Source of the DNA: Icerya purchasi
Lineage: Eukaryota; Arthropoda; Insecta; Hemiptera; Monophlebidae
Assembly: GCA_039619475.1 (NCBI GenBank)
Contig: CM077115.1
Location: forward strand, 149,178,274 to 149,242,273
DNA: 64,000 nucleotides
Reading direction: 5' to 3'
Positions 59,390 to 64,000 of this stretch are shown here, piece after piece (position 1 is the first letter of the stretch; each line of letters begins with the position of its first letter). The notes under the pieces are model-generated. The model did no database searches and was not told the DNA's origin. It saw only the letters and a list, made by a program, of their open reading frames with translations. The position numbers were made by a program, and so were the translations under genes.

Positions 59390-60880
59390 AGTGAGCAATG
59401 GCCGATGGTAAGAAAAGTACGACACATAAGCTAACGGTTGTACTAGTACGTTCGATACGTTTCGAGTAAAGATTCCGTCGATGCACGTCATATTTCGCGT
59501 TGTCGAAAGGTCCACCGAATTATTCATCTCACAACCGAACGTTTCACTCATGAATTGACGGAATCGCAATCCATCGTCCAAGCGGAAATCGATGTTGAAA
59601 TCACCACAGACTATGATCGGTAAATCGTACAGCTTTATTTCATCGATAAAGAGAAACAGACCTTTCAGCTTGATCGAGTACGGTAGTAGATAACGCTCGA
59701 AGAAATTGATCTTATCGTTCAACGTTGTACCGTTTGAGAGGTACGTCGCTACGAGCAACACACACACTCTCCATCGATCGTCGTTTCGCTTTGCATATAT
59801 CACCGACGTCCATCGATATCACGTTACATTCTTCGAGACCATTTTTGTCCTGATTAATACAAATCAGCGGCCGACTGCGGCTCTTCAGAGCGTCCGAATC
59901 CAATTTCCTTTCGTAAATCGCTATACCACCAGCCATGTTGCCGTTGTCGCGTTTGTGTTGATTTACGAGCGAGTAACTGCAAGTTCAAATTTATCGCAAT
60001 CGGCGTTTGATAACCACGTTTCAGAGAGAGCGAGTAAACTGCACGAAGGTATAACAAAGTCACGCGTTATATCGAGCGAGTGTGAGCGCAACGACTGAAC
60101 GTTGAATGAACATAGCGTGAGAGCATCGACAGTCCGAGTACGCGAAAGATCCACAAAATCTCGACAGCGGGAAGCGTGCGTGCTCAAACGATGACGCGTA
60201 AGACGTTCAAACTCAGTTCTAATGTCTTTCAACTGTTTTTCGCGTCCGTGGTAAAATCGGTGGTCGCCATTCCTATTCGTTAGGAACAACCTTTCGTACA
60301 AAGAACATCGAGACAGAGCGACGTACACGAGTTGCTGGTCGTGCGATTTCGAGTATTCGTATACCACCGCCGGGTGTGTACTGCCTTGCGATTTGTGAAT
60401 CGATATCGCGCAAGCAGGTGTGAGTGGAAATGTCGATCGTTTACAGGTAACCATCTTACTAGGAAGTGTCACCGTTGACGAACGTAAGCCGATTGGCGTT
60501 CAATGCTCGTAGATACACGGGTACGCTACATAGTGTCCCGCCGCTTTCGATCGTAGTAATTTACCGATTTTAACGTTGTCGAATTTTAGCCAAAGTCGAA
60601 TTATCTTGCCGGTTTCGCGAGAGCGTTCGATGTACTGCAGCAGACCTATCGCGCCGTTCACGAGACCGTCGGTGACGTCGATGTTCACTTGCACCATGTA
60701 TGGCTTGTCAATAAGGAGCTCGATCTTGTATGGTAGACCACCCGTCTCGTCGAGCTTCGTCTTGTGCACCTTGGTGCGAGCCGACGCGAGTTGGTCTCTC
60801 GTTCGCGCACCGGCGTACACGTCGTCCGCGATGTGCGTCTCGTAATAGCACTTTTCATGGGAAAGAAACGGTGTACACGA
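59390..60880 (-). pseudogene. Helentron helicase-endonuclease (PIF1 helicase C-terminus fused to AP-like endonuclease)
   Basis: In live Helentrons this protein is a rolling-circle replicase/helicase with a C-terminal endonuclease. On the minus strand, ETHIADDVYAGARTRDQLAS near 60830 is followed by GLPYKIELLIDKPYMVQVNI and DVTDGLVNGAIGLLQY (60740-60650). LTPACAISIHKSQGST (motif V, near 60397) and QLVYVALSRCSLYERLF (motif VI, near 60325) complete the helicase. After about 65 residues, in the same frame, the endonuclease starts: LTLCSFNVQSLRSHSLD and LLALSETWLSN (near 60120-60010). It continues, after frameshifts near 59960 and 59800, with LPIIVCGDFNIDF (near 59605) and YVSYFSYHRPLL (near 59410). 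A TGA near 60502 replaces a likely Trp. The Rep domain and helicase motifs I-IV are missing, so it is non-functional. Confidence 0.9.
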
Positions 60881-61012
60881 GACTAAAGTTACATTTAATT
60901 TATAGTTACTATGGTAATTGTTTTGTGCGCTCAGAAAATGTAAACAAGGAAATGACGTGTGAAATACACAGCCCTACGGTTTTCATAAGAATTTCGTTAT
61001 AGAAAACACTTC

Positions 61013-61197
61013 TCCATTTTGTGACGCTTTTCGAGTTTATGTGACAAAGTAAAGAGACATGAAAATATTAGTAATCAGTCGCATCCAAGTAAAGACATGA
61101 AGTGTTCGTAACGATTTTTCGTGACGCTCCATTTCGTGACGCTTATTTGGTAACGCTTTTCAAGTTTATGTGCCAAAGCAAAGACATAAAAATGTCA
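61013..61197 (+). repeat. Dispersed duplication, period about 131 bp
   Basis: GTGACGCTTTTCGAGTTTAT (61020), then GTGACAAAGTAAAGAGACAT, recurs at about 61151 as GTAACGCTTTTCAAGTTTAT then GTGCCAAAGCAAAGACATAA. An intermediate CGTGACGCTCCATTTCGTGA lies at 61119. Confidence 0.7.
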
Positions 61198-62989
61198 AAA
61201 AGAAGTAAAGTGTCTAACAAAAATACTATCTTACTATTTCTAAACTACCATTTTAGCTAGAATTTTATAATTTCGTTTTATTTTTCACGCCTAAAAGTAA
61301 AACAAAAGTTAAATTAAAAATTGTAATAAGTATGTATTTTTAAAACATTTTTAAATTTCTATAAAGGTATTTGATATTCTTTATGAAACAAGGGGTATTT
61401 ATCAAATCGACTGCTTACCGTAGAGGATTTTACGTAATTATATTATTCCTCTCCCCCAAATGTCCTTATAACTCCCCCCACCAGAAAAAAAAAATTGCTT
61501 CTTATACTTTATACATACTTATGGTCGCGCATATGTTACAACTTATCCTATTTTTTACTTATTTCTAACTCGTCTATAACTAATCTATTAGACAGCACTC
61601 CACGATGGAGACAAAAACTGGACGATGATGGTGGTATAAACAGATTATTCTTTACGACCAGTTCAAAGCCCGCTGGCCAAAAATAATCTCTCCAGTCTCA
61701 CATAATACACAACAATCAGCTAAGCCACGTATATTCTCTGAGCTCTTTTTCGCTATTTTTCGATAAACTTTTTTTTGTTTTTTTATTTTCACAAAATCTT
61801 TGAAATTAGCGGATAAACCAAAAAGTCAGTTACAGAAAGTATATGACTGTCTAGTAGCTCCCACGTATCTATCGAAATGGATTTTTTTAACCGTGCTCGT
61901 AAATAAAGATGTTATTGAAAAAAAAATTCCATTAGATTGTGTGTTTTATGTCCTAATGACAGATTATTGAGGACCTTGGATTTTAGTGAAAACAGACGAA
62001 TAACGGGAGGAGAAAGTGAAAAGGATATAATGACATATATATATCCAAAAATAAATAAAATCAATAAAGTTTTTTTTCGGAAAATGTATAAATTTTTCTG
62101 TCGCATTACGGTATGCGCAGTTATCGAAAAAATTTGGACAATTTCGAGATATTGGTAGGAAAAAGAAACGAAAAAGATTTAACAAGAAAGAAAATCGGCG
62201 CATTCTTCGACCTGTGTGAAATAGAAATATCAGAAAAAGAACACTTATTAAATGACAAAAGAACTATATAATATTTAGTGTCTGTGGTTTTTGTTATTTA
62301 ATCGGAATTATTACACGCTGCAGAATTTGAGCGCTGAAACATAATCTTTAATTTTAAGCTTTAATATTTCACGTGTATATTCGCTCTCGTGTATCTGTTC
62401 CAAAATTTCGATTTTAACGATCGAGTTTATATGATATTACTTATTTCTGGCCAGGGGAAACGAAAGCATCTGCGTTGACGATGTTAGTGTTTTGTAAATG
62501 AGACTAGCTCTGGTTATTTAGACATTTAAAAGTGGTATTATCGATTTAATATACGACGGGGGAAATAAATTTGCTTCGAACGCTGAGATTTATTATTAAA
62601 AACATGTTTTTTAATATTAAGTCTCTCAGGTATTATTTGATCGGGGCAGGCAAAGGGAATACTAGATTCAGGAACTTCCGAATTCATTGGCGATTGAGAC
62701 GGTGTTTTTACATTAATTCGCCGCCCTATTACACTATGCATGAAACTAACTGCAACGTTCATCAACGTGTAAACAACTATGGTGCACCCGGAAGAAATCA
62801 CTGGAAGGCAGACAAGATGGAAAACTGGGCGGCCCGCTAGCAAGAGTAGTTTAAATCGACAACGGTTTATGGTAACTGATTTAAGAGTGCTAGTGTTCGC
62901 CCATTAGTCGAAATTCGATCGTAATTATTATTAAAAATTTGAGGAAAACATGAATAAACCAAATTCCTTAGTCTCTGCTTCCAGTCCGT
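61198..62989. other. AT-rich interval, no gene recognised
   Basis: Several frames of 60-100 codons overlap on both strands (61371-62843) without recognisable motifs. The block at 62440-62850 is slightly richer in GC. Confidence 0.35.
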
Positions 62990-63240
62990 TCCGATCCATA
63001 AAAAGGAACATCACATCCTTACCCGACTTAGAACCTTTTTGATCCTCTCTCATTTGTCCTTTCTGTCAAAACCATCTTTTCAACATATCGCACATCTTAT
63101 CATCTTGTTGTCCTTCACTTCAATCTCAGAGATCTCCTATTAATTTTTCGCACTCAATTCCCGAAATTCTTTCTGAAGACTTAACTCACCTCGATAACCT
63201 CTTTCTCTTTTTGAGAAACCTTAAACTTCTACGCCTAATA
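62990..63240 (+). pseudogene. LINE C-terminal Cys/His domain fragment
   Basis: The plus strand encodes KRNITSLPDLEPF, a stop, SSLICPFCQNHLFNISHILS and SCCPSLQSQ (63000-63125). The CPFC...HxxxxC spacing matches the zinc-knuckle-like end of I/R1/LOA-type LINE ORF2 proteins. Then SIPEILSEDLTHLDNLFLFL and RNLKLLRLIPLLV resemble the final helix of that domain. One stop is present. A poly-T-rich, not poly(A), sequence follows. Confidence 0.7.
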
Positions 63241-64000
63241 CCTCTCCTAGTCTCCGGTTTTATATGGCCCAATGAGTAACCGAAAGCTTCGTTTTTTGTT
63301 GTTTTTTTGTTTTTTTTTTGATAATAAATACATAAATAATATATGAATTTACATATTTCCAAATTTTTTTTTCTACTCTTATACATTCCTTCATTGCATG
63401 CTGATAACGAGCTAAATTGAATATGTACCTACAGTACAGAACAATTTCAGTACCGTTATAATTGAATAAAGAATAAATTCAATAAAATAACAGTAAATCG
63501 TAATTTTTAAGAAACGCTCATTTATTGACATTAAATGGACACCTTAAGATTTGGTAGACTGTAAAAAAGCCGATAATGATGATTATTAAGAAAATTTATA
63601 TAATTATAATCTTATGATAATTGTAAATGTTTTCTCAAATAAATTGAAATTGAAATTGAAATTTAAATTGAATTGAATATTATTGTTAAAAAAATTTTAA
63701 ATATTTTAATACTGGCTATAGCAATTTCATTTTTCGTTTTTTGTATTAATTTTTTTATTTGAATAAGAAAAGAAAAAAACAGTTTTCAAAATTTTTTTTG
63801 TACTCTTTTTTTTATTAATTTTTTTTGGGCTTGTCAACCTTTACCCAGAAACAATTAGAATAGGAAGGAATCACTTATATCTTGATATGGTCAGATATTG
63901 TTAGGAGAAAGGACATTTTTGTACTCATAACGCTAAAATAGGTATTAAGCAAAAAAAGAAAAAAAAAAAAATCGGTTAATAAACAGAGAAGAAAAGGGGT
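63241..64000. other. AT-rich end of window, no gene recognised
   Basis: It contains a short (TTGAAA)n run at 63644-63664 and several homopolymer tracts. Confidence 0.4.

Noticed and set aside
60576..61002. Plus-strand frames over the Helentron helicase
   Set aside because: They are antisense shadows; the minus strand carries the recognisable helicase motifs.

Overview
This window looks like a transposon-rich stretch of an animal genome, most probably an insect. The evidence is low GC with many CpG dinucleotides, no operon-like coding, and decayed copies of element types that occur together in arthropods: a Jockey-type LINE, RTE-like and RNase H-bearing LINEs, a mariner, hAT MITEs, canonical Helitrons, Helentrons with an endonuclease domain, and tRNA-like SINEs. 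I see no rRNA, CRISPR, prokaryotic or viral gene and no convincing intact host gene. At most there are three GC-richer islands (1-310, 7780-8680, 25600-26980) and one small open stretch near 31.83-31.97 kb that could be an exon.

Layout. 0.9-9.5 kb: a hAT-like end, a broken LINE reverse transcriptase, three Helentron-type non-autonomous copies (HINEs) and the 3' half of a canonical Helitron. 9.9-13.4 kb: a 254-bp foldback MITE with identical 78-nt arms, a SINE, a 5'-truncated Jockey LINE with an 11-bp target duplication, and another foldback. 15-18.6 kb: a cluster of LINE 3' ends and a LINE reverse-transcriptase fragment. 23-25.3 kb: two more palindromic MITEs and a LINE tail. 27.56-29.94 kb: an uninterrupted 2,379-bp (TTA)n array. 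30.3-33.9 kb: another LINE reverse transcriptase with a microsatellite tail and a complete 419-bp hAT MITE. 40-43.3 kb: a HINE, a near-perfect hairpin and a mariner pseudogene. 46.4-52 kb: a HINE, an internally deleted mini-Helitron with an open fused reading frame, a SINE, and an endonuclease-bearing Helentron derivative joined head-to-head with HINEs. 54.9-63.2 kb: more LINE remnants and a helicase-endonuclease Helentron pseudogene.

The most coherent story is the Helentron system. Complete and partial HINE copies share a 5' end (TTACAACGTAATTCTTAGG), an internal inverted copy of that end, and a 3' double hairpin. The same ends bound a 1.4-kb element (50047-51454) that still carries an AP-type endonuclease remnant. 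A second remnant (59390-60880) shows a PIF1-type helicase fused to the same kind of endonuclease. I infer that the short copies were mobilised by such an enzyme. All protein-coding copies are broken, so the window records past activity rather than a working system. Clade names rest on motifs recognised by eye; no search was run.
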